Positions 56,837 through 64,000 of a stretch of 64,000 bases of DNA are shown in pieces. The DNA is from Streptomyces sp. NBC_01216 (GTDB lineage Bacteria > Actinomycetota > Actinomycetes > Streptomycetales > Streptomycetaceae): contig NZ_CP108677.1 in the NCBI RefSeq assembly GCF_035994945.1, forward strand, positions 6,076,001 through 6,140,000, read 5' to 3'. The first letter of the stretch is position 1, and each line of letters starts with the position of its first letter. The translations under genes were made by a program, and so were the position numbers. The notes beneath the pieces were generated by a model. The model ran no database searches and had not been told where the DNA came from. It saw only the letters and a list, made by a program, of their open reading frames with translations.

Positions 56837-56873
56837 CCGGGTGGTCTCCGCCGACCTGCGGGAGACCACCCGG
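56837..56873. terminator. thrS terminator
   Basis: CCGGGTGGTCTCC and GGAGACCACCCGG form a perfect 13-bp stem, extended outside by CCGTCCG with CGGACGG. Placed between thrS and the convergent 56937 gene. Confidence 0.8.
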
Positions 56874-56913
56874 AGGCGGACGGCGCGGGACGGGGCTCGG
56901 CTCAGGGCCTGTC

Positions 56914-56939
56914 GGCCGAAGGCCACCCGACATGCCTCA
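56914..56939 (-). repeat. stop-codon-linked repeat, divergent copy 3
   Basis: On the minus strand it begins with the TGA of the 99-residue gene and continues GGCATGTCGGGTGGCCTT-CGGCC. It aligns with the copies at 47058 and 61349 with one gap and several changes; the core GGTGGCCT is kept. Confidence 0.45.
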
Positions 56940-57236
56940 GTGCGCGACGGGCGCCGGGGACGGTTTCAGCCCGAGCGGACGGTCGGCGAACGCCTGCCGG
57001 GCGTCGACCTCGTAGCAGACGTTGACGCTCGAGTCCCCGAGCGTGGTGTCGGCGAAGCGCTGGACGTCCGCGACGGACACGGTCTCCCAGAGGCAGGTCA
57101 CGACGGAACCGTCCACGTGCGGGTAGAACTGCAGCACCCGGGTCCCTTCGGGCGCGCCGGTGCCGTCCATCAGCGCCTGGCCGCGCGGAAAGGCGGTCTC
57201 CGGGTGGATGATCCGGTGCTGGACCACGACGTACAT
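56937..57236 (-). CDS. small conserved hypothetical protein (99 aa)
   Basis: A protein of 99 residues starting MYVVVQHRIIHPETAFPRGQ. It looks like a small ferredoxin-like/dimeric alpha-beta barrel (NIPSNAP- or antibiotic-monooxygenase-like), given TRVLQFYPHVDGSVVTCLWE and DVQRFADTTLGDSSVNVCYE. The assignment is weak. ATG 57236 has GAGGAGG about 7 bases upstream. Confidence 0.65.
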   Translation of the reverse strand: MYVVVQHRIIHPETAFPRGQALMDGTGAPEGTRVLQFYPHVDGSVVTCLWETVSVADVQRFADTTLGDSSVNVCYEVDARQAFADRPLGLKPSPAPVAH

Positions 57237-57456
57237 GGTGTCCTCCTCGTCCGGTTGCGTGGCGGGTCGCTCGTACGGTTCGACGCTAGGCGCGCGTGGA
57301 CCCGCGGCGCATCGCCAGGGATCACCAATCGCCGGCGGACCGGGTGGTGAATCCTCACCACCCGGCCCGGCCGCCGAGGACGGCCGCCGGGCCGGACTCC
57401 CCCGTCGTGCCGCCCGGCCCGCGGCGCGGCGCCCGACGGGTGCCGGACCGTGTGGC

Positions 57457-57537
57457 TCACAGCAGGCCGTGCTCCAGCGCGTAGGTGCAGGCCGCCCGTC
57501 CGCGAGGAGACGCCCAGCTTGGCGAAGATGGGGTGCC
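57457..57537 (-). pseudogene. C-terminal HTH end of a LuxR-type regulator
   Basis: The minus strand encodes IFAKLGVSSRT and, after one extra base, AACTYALEHGLL with TGA. This is the last helix of a LuxR-type DNA-binding domain. No N-terminal part lies next to it. The TPR-rich front part of such a regulator is at 59125-59567, on the same strand and in the right order. The two probably belong to one gene split by the insert 57538-59124. Confidence 0.6.
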
Positions 57538-57550
57538 GGTAAGAACGGTG

Positions 57551-58330
57551 TCACCGATCCTGCTGGCTTATTGGGGGTCTCAGCGTGCCTGGGTCATGCC
57601 CCAGGTCCTCCGTCACGGGCAGGCACTCGGCGAGCAGGTCGACGACGTCGCGCCAGGCTCGCTGCGCGTGCTGTGGGTGGTAGCCGACGCCGGGGACCGT
57701 GGGGTGGTCGACCGGCGGGTGGTGGAAGGCGTGCAAGGCTCCGCCATAGACCGCGAGGCGCCAGTCGACGCCCGCGGCCTGCATCTCAGCGGTAAACGCG
57801 TTTCGTTGCGCGGGCGGCATGATCGGGTCTTCCGACCCGACCCCGGCCCACACCGGGCAGCGAATGCGCGCCGCCTCGCCCGGTCGACCCGTGGTAGTTG
57901 CGTTGACTGTCCCGATCGCGCGCAGGTTGACGCCATCGCGCCCGAGTTCCAGCGCGATGGCGCCCCCGGTGCCGTAGCCGACGGCGGCGATCCGGTCGGG
58001 GTCGGTCCGTGGTTCGGTGCGTAACACGTCGAGCGCCGCATGGCCGATCCCCCGCATCCGGTCGGGATCGGCGAGCAGCGGCAGGCAACGGGCCAGCATC
58101 TCCTCGGGGTCACCCAAATAGCGCCCGCCGTGAAGGTCGAAGGCCAGCGCTACATATCCCAGCTCGGCGAGAACATCGGCCCGGCGGCGGTCGACGTCGC
58201 TGAGCCCCATGCCCTCTGGTCCGAGCAGCACCGCGGGCCGGCGGTCGATCCCGGCCGGGAGCGCGAGGTGCCCGATCATCGTCAATCCGTCGGCCGGGTA
58301 CTCGACCGTACGCGTCGTAATCGTCGTCAT
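57551..58330 (-). CDS. dienelactone hydrolase-like protein
   Basis: A 259-residue alpha/beta-hydrolase of the dienelactone type. Seen: EGMGLSDVDRRRADVLAELG, the elbow AAVGYGTGGAIALELG, and the acid/base pair in GSEDPIMPP and GALHAFHHPP. The nucleophile position (G-x-C/S-x-G) is Gly120 here, so classical catalysis is doubtful. It lies between the two halves of the LuxR gene. The last residues (LRPPISQQDR) may come from the insertion junction. Confidence 0.78.
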   Translation of the reverse strand: MTTITTRTVEYPADGLTMIGHLALPAGIDRRPAVLLGPEGMGLSDVDRRRADVLAELGYVALAFDLHGGRYLGDPEEMLARCLPLLADPDRMRGIGHAALDVLRTEPRTDPDRIAAVGYGTGGAIALELGRDGVNLRAIGTVNATTTGRPGEAARIRCPVWAGVGSEDPIMPPAQRNAFTAEMQAAGVDWRLAVYGGALHAFHHPPVDHPTVPGVGYHPQHAQRAWRDVVDLLAECLPVTEDLGHDPGTLRPPISQQDR

Positions 58331-58499
58331 GAGACTGGACCGTAGTGATCGTCGAGCCCGGTCCGGCCGGTGTTCTGCCGCTGGCAGAACAGCGCGGGTG
58401 TCCCTCTGAAATACGGCGACGGCCCCGGCGCTCAGGGCTTCAAGATCATCCCATTGCCCCTTTGGCGCCAGATTCACACCCCTGGTACCCCTTACTCGG

Positions 58500-59124
58500 T
58501 CACACGACGAGGGAGAGATCGAGGCGGGCAAGGTGGCCGACGCGGGTGCGGTCGAGCGGGTGGGCGTTCCACCAGGCATCGAGGCGAATGAGGTTGAGCG
58601 CAACGGCGGAGAAGACGTGCTCCAGGTGAGTCTTCTGGAGACCGAGGTAGCGGGCACGTCTCATGCCGGTGACCGCGACAGCCTGGTGGATGGTTCCCTC
58701 GATGCCGGCGCGGGTTCCGTACTTGGCTCGCCACTGCTCGTCGCCCTGTCGGAGGCGGGCATGGTCGAGGACTTCTTGCACCTCGCGGGGTTGCAGGGAG
58801 AGGGTTCGGCCGCCGGTCTTCGAGCGGGTGCACTGGTCGCGCACCGGGCAGGGGCGACATGTCTCCTTGTCGAACTTGATGACGATGGCCTTGGTGCCGC
58901 GCAGGGTGGTGGGGCTCCACCAGGTGCTGGTGTCCCCGCGTGGGCAGGTGGCCTGCCGCTTGTCCCGGTCGATGGTGAACGCGGTGCGGTCGAAGCCTGC
59001 GCCGGCACGTGCCTGGGGTGAGCTGTTCATCAGGACCGGGGTGACCAGGGTGACCCCGAAGTTCTTCTTCATGCCGACGATCAACTCGGCGGAAGCGTAG
59101 CCGGAGTCGAGGAGCCCGTTCCTG
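58500..59124 (-). pseudogene. IS1182-type transposase C-terminal fragment
   Basis: The frame holds LLDSGYASAELIVGMKKNFG at its upstream end, then TCRPCPVRDQCTRSKTGGR and the closing RAGIEGTIHQAVAVTGMRRA with ALNLIRLDAWW. This is the DDE_Tnp_1/IS1182 C-terminus, including the last catalytic Glu. The N-terminal 250 or so residues are missing, cut at about 59124 where the LuxR-TPR sequence begins. Inactive. The 58331-58499 stretch next to it holds nothing recognised. Confidence 0.7.
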
Positions 59125-59567
59125 CTCGCGGGTGCCCTCGGACACCGCGCGGCGGATGGTCGCCGTCGCGGCCTCGGTGTTGCCCAGCGCCAGCCGGAGC
59201 AACGCGAAGCCGGGCTGCGGTTCGCACCCGCAGCGGCTGGCCTTCCGGTAGGCGTCCTCGGCCTCGGCCGTCCGGCCCACCAGCCGGTGGATTTCCCCCT
59301 GCCGGTAGAACGCCTGCCCGAGCGCGATCCGGTTCAGCACCCCCTGCCGGAAGCGCGTGCAGGCCCGGCGGGCCTCGTCGAGCGCGGCGGGCCAGTCCCC
59401 GCCGTACTGCAGCACCTCGGCCCGGTGGACCAGGCACAGACCGTTGTGCGCGACCATCTGCGGGCGGTACGCGCACCAGCGGCGGCGCTCAGGCTCTCGA
59501 AGGCGTCGAGCCAGTCCTCGGCGGCGTAGTGCGCGCGAGCCCGGACCAGTGCGCTGTCGGTGTCCAC
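59125..59567 (-). pseudogene. N-terminal TPR part of a LuxR-family regulator
   Basis: GTG 59567 starts VDTDSALVRARAHYAAEDWL-DAFESLSAA. The chain then moves to another frame at about 59485: YRPQMVAHNGLCLVHRAEVL and GQAFYRQGEIHRLVGRTAEA, ending RRAVSEGTREQ at the IS1182 junction. These are TPR helices of large LuxR regulators. The usual middle 200 residues are missing, so an internal deletion and frameshift preceded or accompanied the insertion. The HTH end is at 57457. Confidence 0.6.
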
Positions 59568-59644
59568 ACGCCGACTATCGACCCGCCGCCGCGTCACGTC
59601 GCGGCCCGCAGTGCCCGAGTGGGGGGTGGAACCCCGGGGGAGCG

Positions 59645-60322
59645 CTACGCGGCGCCCGGGGGGTTCCCCGGAGGCCGCTTCTCGTCCTCCCGCGTGAACG
59701 TCTGGATCAGCCAGGAGGAGAACGAGCCAGTCACCGCGCCCAGCAGCGCAAGCCCGCAGGCCATCATCCCGACCGCGGTGACGCGCCCCATCACGGTCAC
59801 CGGGGTGACGTCCCCGTACCCCACCGTCGCCAGGGTCGAGCAGGCCCACCACAGCGAGTCGCCGAAGGTGAGGATGGTGGCCCCCGGGGCGTCGTACTCG
59901 TAGTGGTAGACGGTCAGCGCGCCCGCGAAGCCCAGCAGGATCACGGTGAGACCGGCGTACGCCATCACCCGCGCGTACAGCGACAGCCGCGGTTTGTCCT
60001 GGCGGCGCTGGATCCTGTCGTACGCGGTCACCATCCGCAGCGGGCGCAGCAGCGGCAGCACCAGGACCACCGTGTCCAGCGGGTGACGGCGCAGGAAGCG
60101 CAGCGGACGCATACCGCTCAGCCGCAGCCGGACCAGGTAGTCCACGACGAACAGAGCCCAGGCCGTGAAGGTGAGAGCCATGCACAGGTCGCGCCAGAGC
60201 GCGGACAGGTCGTGCCCGAGGACGCGGACCGCGTACGAGGCGAGGAACGCCGTCGACGCCACCGCGAGCGGACCCGCCGTCCACTCCTCCCACTGCTGCT
60301 GCTTGCGCGCCCTGTCGTCCAT
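59645..60322 (-). CDS. voltage-gated-type K+ channel
   Basis: A 225-residue membrane protein with S1-S6-like helices, the selectivity filter ATVGYGDVTP (166-171) and the pore helix DSLWWACSTL. RPLRFLRRHPLDTVVLVLPL and LLRPLRMVTAYDRIQRRQDK are the S3-S4-like region with regularly spaced Arg. No C-terminal RCK domain. ATG 60322 is the start; the frame upstream to 60403 runs into the HIT promoter. Confidence 0.85.
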   Translation of the reverse strand: MDDRARKQQQWEEWTAGPLAVASTAFLASYAVRVLGHDLSALWRDLCMALTFTAWALFVVDYLVRLRLSGMRPLRFLRRHPLDTVVLVLPLLRPLRMVTAYDRIQRRQDKPRLSLYARVMAYAGLTVILLGFAGALTVYHYEYDAPGATILTFGDSLWWACSTLATVGYGDVTPVTVMGRVTAVGMMACGLALLGAVTGSFSSWLIQTFTREDEKRPPGNPPGAA

Positions 60323-60401
60323 CGGATCAGCATCGCCCCGGCGGAAGTTCCCCGGCCCCCGGCGACACGGTCCGAACGGGCTAAGCAATATGCTGCACAG
60401 C

Positions 60402-60962
60402 ATGACGACTGAGCCGGAGCAGCAGATCGGAGTGGGGACGCAGGACGCGTTCCAGCGCCTGTGGACGCCTCACCGGATGGCATACATCCAGGGCGAGAAC
60501 AAGCCCACCGGGCCCGGGGCCGAGGACGGCTGTCCGTTCTGCTCGATTCCGGCGATGTCGGACGAGAACGGCCTCGTGATCGCGCGCGGCGAGCGCGTGT
60601 ACGCCGTGCTCAACCTCTACCCGTACAACGGCGGGCACCTGATGGTGGTGCCCTACCGGCACGTCGCCGACTACACCGGTCTCGACGAGGCGGAGACGGC
60701 CGAGCTCGGCGCGTTCACCAAGCGGGCGATGACCGCGCTGCGGGCCGCCTCCGGCGCGCACGGCTTCAACATCGGCATGAACCAGGGCACGGTCGCCGGC
60801 GCGGGCATCGCCGCCCACCTGCACCAGCACGTCGTGCCCCGCTGGGGCGGCGACACCAACTTCATGCCCGTCGTCGGCCACACCAAGGTGCTCCCGCAAC
60901 TGCTCGCCGACACCCGCAAGATGCTCGCCGACGCCTGGCCGGAGCCGTCCGGCACCGTGTAG
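60402..60962 (+). CDS. HIT-family hydrolase
   Basis: A 186-residue histidine-triad protein. The triad AAHLHQHVVPRW (H139, H141, H143) and the CPFC zinc knuckle (C44, C47) are visible. Members hydrolyse AMP-linked nucleotides such as Ap4A. ATG 60402 follows TATGCT by 7 bases, so it is leaderless; ATG 60390 lies within the -10. It normally follows thrS in Streptomyces; here the 57-60 kb insertions lie between. Confidence 0.88.
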   Translation: MTTEPEQQIGVGTQDAFQRLWTPHRMAYIQGENKPTGPGAEDGCPFCSIPAMSDENGLVIARGERVYAVLNLYPYNGGHLMVVPYRHVADYTGLDEAETAELGAFTKRAMTALRAASGAHGFNIGMNQGTVAGAGIAAHLHQHVVPRWGGDTNFMPVVGHTKVLPQLLADTRKMLADAWPEPSGTV

Positions 60963-61181
60963 GGCGTGTATCGAGTCGTGATCATCGAGTGGTTCGCGTG
61001 AGGTGCTTGAACCCGGTCACGGAGGCCCGCAGGCGGAGTCCGGCCTGGTAGCTCACGGGGGTACTGGCGCAGCGGGTGGCGATCCCGCTCCCGCCACTGC
61101 CGGAAACGGCCGTGCACGGGGACCACGAGCCCGTACCCACATTCCCGCCGGCGACGCTGGCCCGTCGTCCGACCGGCCCGC

Positions 61182-61330
61182 TCACCCCGCGTCGTTCACC
61201 AGTCCGGTGACCGGGCCCAGCCGCCCGGCGGTTGTGTCGGACAACCGGTCCACGTCCCCCGCGTCGGCTGTGTCGACCGCGACCGCGACGGCCGCCCGGC
61301 CCAGCGCGCGCCCTTTCGGCCACGCCCTCG
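61182..61330 (-). pseudogene. short-chain dehydrogenase remnant
   Basis: In one minus frame the residues AVAVAVDTADAGDVDRLSDT and TAGRLGPVTGLVNDAG match the SDR segment with the NNAG motif (here NDAG). A frameshift follows, with VSGPVGRRAS in the next frame. No active site. The rest of 60963-61372 holds no recognisable gene. Confidence 0.5.
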
Positions 61331-61348
61331 GCCGCCTCGGGGCCACCC

Positions 61349-61375
61349 GGTCAGAGGCCACCTGACAGGCTCTCA
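61349..61375 (-). repeat. 27-bp stop-codon-linked repeat, copy 2
   Basis: On the minus strand it begins with the TGA of the 559-residue gene and continues GAGCCTGTCAGGTGGCCTCT-GACC. 25 of 27 bases match the copy at 47058. Confidence 0.65.
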
Positions 61376-63052
61376 GGCGTCGTACAGGTCCGCCTTCCGC
61401 GGGCCCGGTTCCTGGACGGCGCCGCTCAGTACCAGCGAGCGGTTGGTGAAGCGTTCCGTGTCCACACCATGCTCGTCGAGCACCCGGATCGTCGCGGCGT
61501 GCACCGCGCGCATCACGGGGGTCGCGGCGCGTATGGCGTCGTCGGCCATGAAACGGTGGCGCCAGGGCTGCGCGGCCCAGGCGTGCCGCAGGCCGAACGG
61601 CTCGGGCAGGCCGAGCTTGCCGCCGAGGAAGTCCAGGACGGGCGGGAACCAGGTGAGCGGTGCGCGCAGCGCCTTGCGGACGACCTCGTCGTCCTCCAGC
61701 AGTGGCAGCGTGATCTCCCGCGTCTCCCAGAAGCGGACGGTCTTGGAGACCTCCTTGGTCCTCGCCTTGGGCTTGCTGGTGAACAACGAGTGCACCGGGC
61801 CGAGCGCGTGACCGGTGACTTCCACCCGCAGGGTGTGCAGCAGCGAGGTGACCGTGATCATCATGGTCAGGACCAGCTGGCCGTCCCAGAGGGTGAACTG
61901 GACGCCCAGGTAGTGGCGGTTCCCTGCGCCGAACTGCTGGTCGTTGCAGATGCGCTGTATCTCGTGCGGCTTCACCTGGAAGGCGACGACGTTCTCGCCC
62001 TCGGGCCGTGACACCTCGTCGGCGCCCTCGCCGACGGGCGCGACGATCCAGTGCTTGACCGTCGGCTTGGGGAAGCCGGTCTTCAGCGAGCCGCGTTCGA
62101 GCAGCTTCAGCTGGTCGTGGATCTGCCGGACGATGTCCCAGGCGCGGAAGTCGTGGATCTCCTTGCCCTCCTGGGGGACCAGCTCCTCGGCGAGGGTCCA
62201 GCTGCCCCAGCGGGTGCCCATGCCGAGTATGCCCTTGGGCCCGGCGTAGAAGAGGACGTTCGACTGCTGCTCGGCGCTGAGTTTCTCCAGGGACTGCCGC
62301 AGCTCCTCGGCCGCCGTCTGCCCCGGGTCCTGTGGCACCGCCTCGGGGATCTTGGCCCCGATGCCGCCGCCGCTGAGAAGGGAGTCCCAGCGGGCGCGCA
62401 GGTCCCGTGCGGTGGACTCGCAGACCCGCTTCGCCAGCAGCCAGCCGACGACCGGGGCCACCAGCATGGCGCGGAGGTAGATCGGCAGGACGCCGTCGAA
62501 GGGCAGCCTGAACAGCGCGATCGCGGCGAGCAGCGCGACGCCGATGAGGAGGGCCGTGCCCAGCGCGCTCGCGCGCTTGTCGTCGGTGCCCGCCAGGACC
62601 CGGCGGAGCTTCACGACACCGAGCCACAGGAGCAGGCCGGGCAGGAACAGCACGCCGAAGACGAGCGTGATCAGAGTGAGCCGGGTGTCACGCTGCTTCC
62701 GGATGCGGGTCGCGGCCAGGCAGTGCTCCACCACGGGCTGCGGCTCGGTGCCGAAGGACTGGATCAGCGCCTTGCGGGCACCGCCGAGCATGCGCACCTG
62801 CACGGCCCGGGAGAACGCCTCACCGAGGTCCGGTTTGAACAGGGAGAACCACTTGCCCTCCTTGACGGTCGACTTGTGCCAGTCGTTGTCTGCCTTGAGG
62901 ATCTCCTCCACCGGGCTGTCACGGTAGGCGGCGGAGGCGAGGGCATGGGTCGCCGCCGTCTGTCCGTCCGTGCCCTGGAGGGGGATCTGTGCCCCGGGTC
63001 CGAAACTGCCGATGCTCACTGCCGCCCCCATCGCCGCTGCCCGCTGGCCCAC
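61373..63052 (-). CDS. hypothetical membrane protein (559 aa)
   Basis: Residues about 125-225 contain three or four hydrophobic segments (LTLITLVFGVLFLPGLLLWL, LGTALLIGVALLAAIALF, AMLVAPVVGWLLAK). The rest is soluble: an N-terminal 120 residues (SPVEEILKADNDWHKSTVKE) and a long C-terminal part with LSAEQQSNVLFYAGPKGILG and GRFWETREITLPLLEDDEVV-type stretches. No family is recognised. GTG 63052 has GAGGG at the right distance; ATG 63031 is possible. Unrelated to its neighbours. Confidence 0.75.
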   Translation of the reverse strand: MGQRAAAMGAAVSIGSFGPGAQIPLQGTDGQTAATHALASAAYRDSPVEEILKADNDWHKSTVKEGKWFSLFKPDLGEAFSRAVQVRMLGGARKALIQSFGTEPQPVVEHCLAATRIRKQRDTRLTLITLVFGVLFLPGLLLWLGVVKLRRVLAGTDDKRASALGTALLIGVALLAAIALFRLPFDGVLPIYLRAMLVAPVVGWLLAKRVCESTARDLRARWDSLLSGGGIGAKIPEAVPQDPGQTAAEELRQSLEKLSAEQQSNVLFYAGPKGILGMGTRWGSWTLAEELVPQEGKEIHDFRAWDIVRQIHDQLKLLERGSLKTGFPKPTVKHWIVAPVGEGADEVSRPEGENVVAFQVKPHEIQRICNDQQFGAGNRHYLGVQFTLWDGQLVLTMMITVTSLLHTLRVEVTGHALGPVHSLFTSKPKARTKEVSKTVRFWETREITLPLLEDDEVVRKALRAPLTWFPPVLDFLGGKLGLPEPFGLRHAWAAQPWRHRFMADDAIRAATPVMRAVHAATIRVLDEHGVDTERFTNRSLVLSGAVQEPGPRKADLYDA

Positions 63053-63212
63053 CGGGTTTCCCTCTGCGGGCTGTTCCCCACGCTCGTGCCCCGCACACCT
63101 TCCGAACTGGGCACCTCAGCGTAGCGGGGTACGCGCGGATGCGTCACCGTGCGGCCGAATGCCGCCCCCTGAAAGGGAATTGAGGGGGCGACACCGACCG
63201 TAGGACCGTCGG

Positions 63213-64000
63213 CTACGATCCGTTCGCGCTCGATGCGCGCATCCGGTCCGCGAGCTGCGCCGGCATGGCCTGGTGCCGGGAGTAGGCGCGTTCGAAGCGG
63301 CCGGTTCCGTGCGAGACGGACCGCAGTTCGACGGCGTACGTGCCGATCTCGATCTCGGGTACCTCCGCACGTACCAGGGTGCGCCCCGGTCCGGCCTGTT
63401 CGGTGCCGACGACCCGGCCGCGCCGGCCCGACAGGTCGCTCATCACCGGGCCCACGTACTCGTCCGGTACGAGGACCCGTACCTCGGCCACCGGTTCGAG
63501 CAGCTGGACGCCCGCCTCCGCCGCCGCCTCGCGCAGCGCCAGCGCGCCGGCCGTCTGGAAGGCGGCGTCCGAGGAGTCGACCGAGTGCGCCTTGCCGTCG
63601 CGCAGGGTGATCCGCACGTCCACCAGCGGGTATCCGGCGTCCACACCGCGCGCCGCCTGGGCCCGTACGCCCTTCTCGACGGAGGGGATGAACTGGCGCG
63701 GCACGGCACCGCCCACCACCTTGTCGACGAACTCCACGCCGCTGCCCACGGGCAGCGGTTCCACGTCGATCTCGCAGATGGCGTACTGGCCGTGCCCGCC
63801 CGACTGCTTCACGTGCCGGCCCCGGCCCGCGGCGGCGGCGCCGAAGGTCTCGCGGAGCGCGACCTTGTGGGGCACGGTGTCGACCTGCACCCCGTAGCGG
63901 TCGCGCAGCCGCTCCAGGGCTACGTCCCGGTGCGCCTCGCCCAGGCACCACAGGACGATCTGGCGGGTGTCCTGGTTCTGTTCCAGCCGCATCGTCGGGT
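63213..64000 (-). CDS. elongation factor G-like protein (C-terminal part, cut by window edge)
   Basis: At least 259 residues, the 5' end being outside the window. It matches the end of EF-G-like proteins (EF-G2 type): VKQSGGHGQYAICEIDVEPL, FVDKVVGGAVPRQFIPSVEK (domain IV), PVAEVRVLVPDEYVGPVMSD and LSGRRGRVVGTEQ (domain V). It lacks the sequence of the main FusA and is likely the actinobacterial paralogue; resistance-type factors are related. Role unknown. Confidence 0.85.
   Translation of the reverse strand, partial: PTMRLEQNQDTRQIVLWCLGEAHRDVALERLRDRYGVQVDTVPHKVALRETFGAAAAGRGRHVKQSGGHGQYAICEIDVEPLPVGSGVEFVDKVVGGAVPRQFIPSVEKGVRAQAARGVDAGYPLVDVRITLRDGKAHSVDSSDAAFQTAGALALREAAAEAGVQLLEPVAEVRVLVPDEYVGPVMSDLSGRRGRVVGTEQAGPGRTLVRAEVPEIEIGTYAVELRSVSHGTGRFERAYSRHQAMPAQLADRMRASSANGS

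Overview
The window is chromosomal DNA from a Streptomyces (Actinobacteria). The base composition is very GC-rich with almost only G or C at third codon positions. GTG starts are common and neighbouring genes often overlap by 4 bases. It carries ssgB, a sporulation division gene specific to morphologically complex actinomycetes, and the order argCJBDR - argGH - metNIQ - cobalamin genes - ssgB - thrS matches the core of known Streptomyces chromosomes (stated from general knowledge; no search was run).

Layout. 0-3.7 kb: a three-gene unit (DUF5994 protein, a 56-residue membrane peptide, a small protein), a frameshifted gene, a SpoIIE-type phosphatase and a TmrB-like ATPase. 3.7-8.0 kb is a disturbed region: an SDR remnant, a LysR gene frameshifted at its fourth codon, an IS5-type transposase remnant, an alpha/beta hydrolase and a complete IS701-family element with CTAG ends. 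8.0-17.5 kb: the arginine genes argCJBDR, a secreted L,D-transpeptidase, a PPOX-fold protein, then argG and argH. 17.5-24.6 kb: HAD protein, TetR/MFS efflux pair, PlsC acyltransferase, Tat-exported phosphodiesterase, a sigma-like protein, GNAT and membrane proteins. 24.9-28 kb: metNIQ methionine-type ABC importer preceded by a 28-codon peptide ending in a Cys/Met cluster and a hairpin. 28-36.5 kb: cobL, a BluB-CobT fusion and a CysG/CobA-like methyltransferase, then an rRNA/tRNA 2'-O-methyltransferase (SpoU) gene.

The SpoU gene appears to be a mosaic. Its motif-1 segment is present twice, and the displaced original C-terminus is found about 2.2 kb downstream, past a PIN/RHH toxin-antitoxin pair and a frameshifted PASTA lipoprotein. 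38-49 kb: Ser/Thr kinase, small proteins, an APH-like kinase, a tRNA array (Gly-Cys-Val-Val-Val), pabB-pabC, DsbA-like, CGNR zinc-finger protein and ssgB. 49-57 kb: two tRNA-Val(CAC) genes, an 809-residue membrane protein, an exonuclease, a DUF4365 pair and thrS with a two-hairpin leader. 57-64 kb: a LuxR-TPR regulator split by about 1.6 kb of inserted DNA (dienelactone-hydrolase-like gene plus an IS1182-type remnant), a K+ channel, a HIT protein, an SDR remnant, an unknown membrane protein and the C-terminal part of an EF-G-like GTPase cut by the window edge.

Themes. The core biosynthetic genes (Arg, B12, PABA, Thr-tRNA) are intact and compactly arranged. Three separate accessory insertions (5-8 kb, 36-38 kb, 57.5-59.1 kb) have damaged or remodelled resident genes. 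Several genes look leaderless, with TANNNT 6-7 bases before the start codon. A 26-27 bp repeat that begins exactly at the stop codon occurs after three minus-strand genes.
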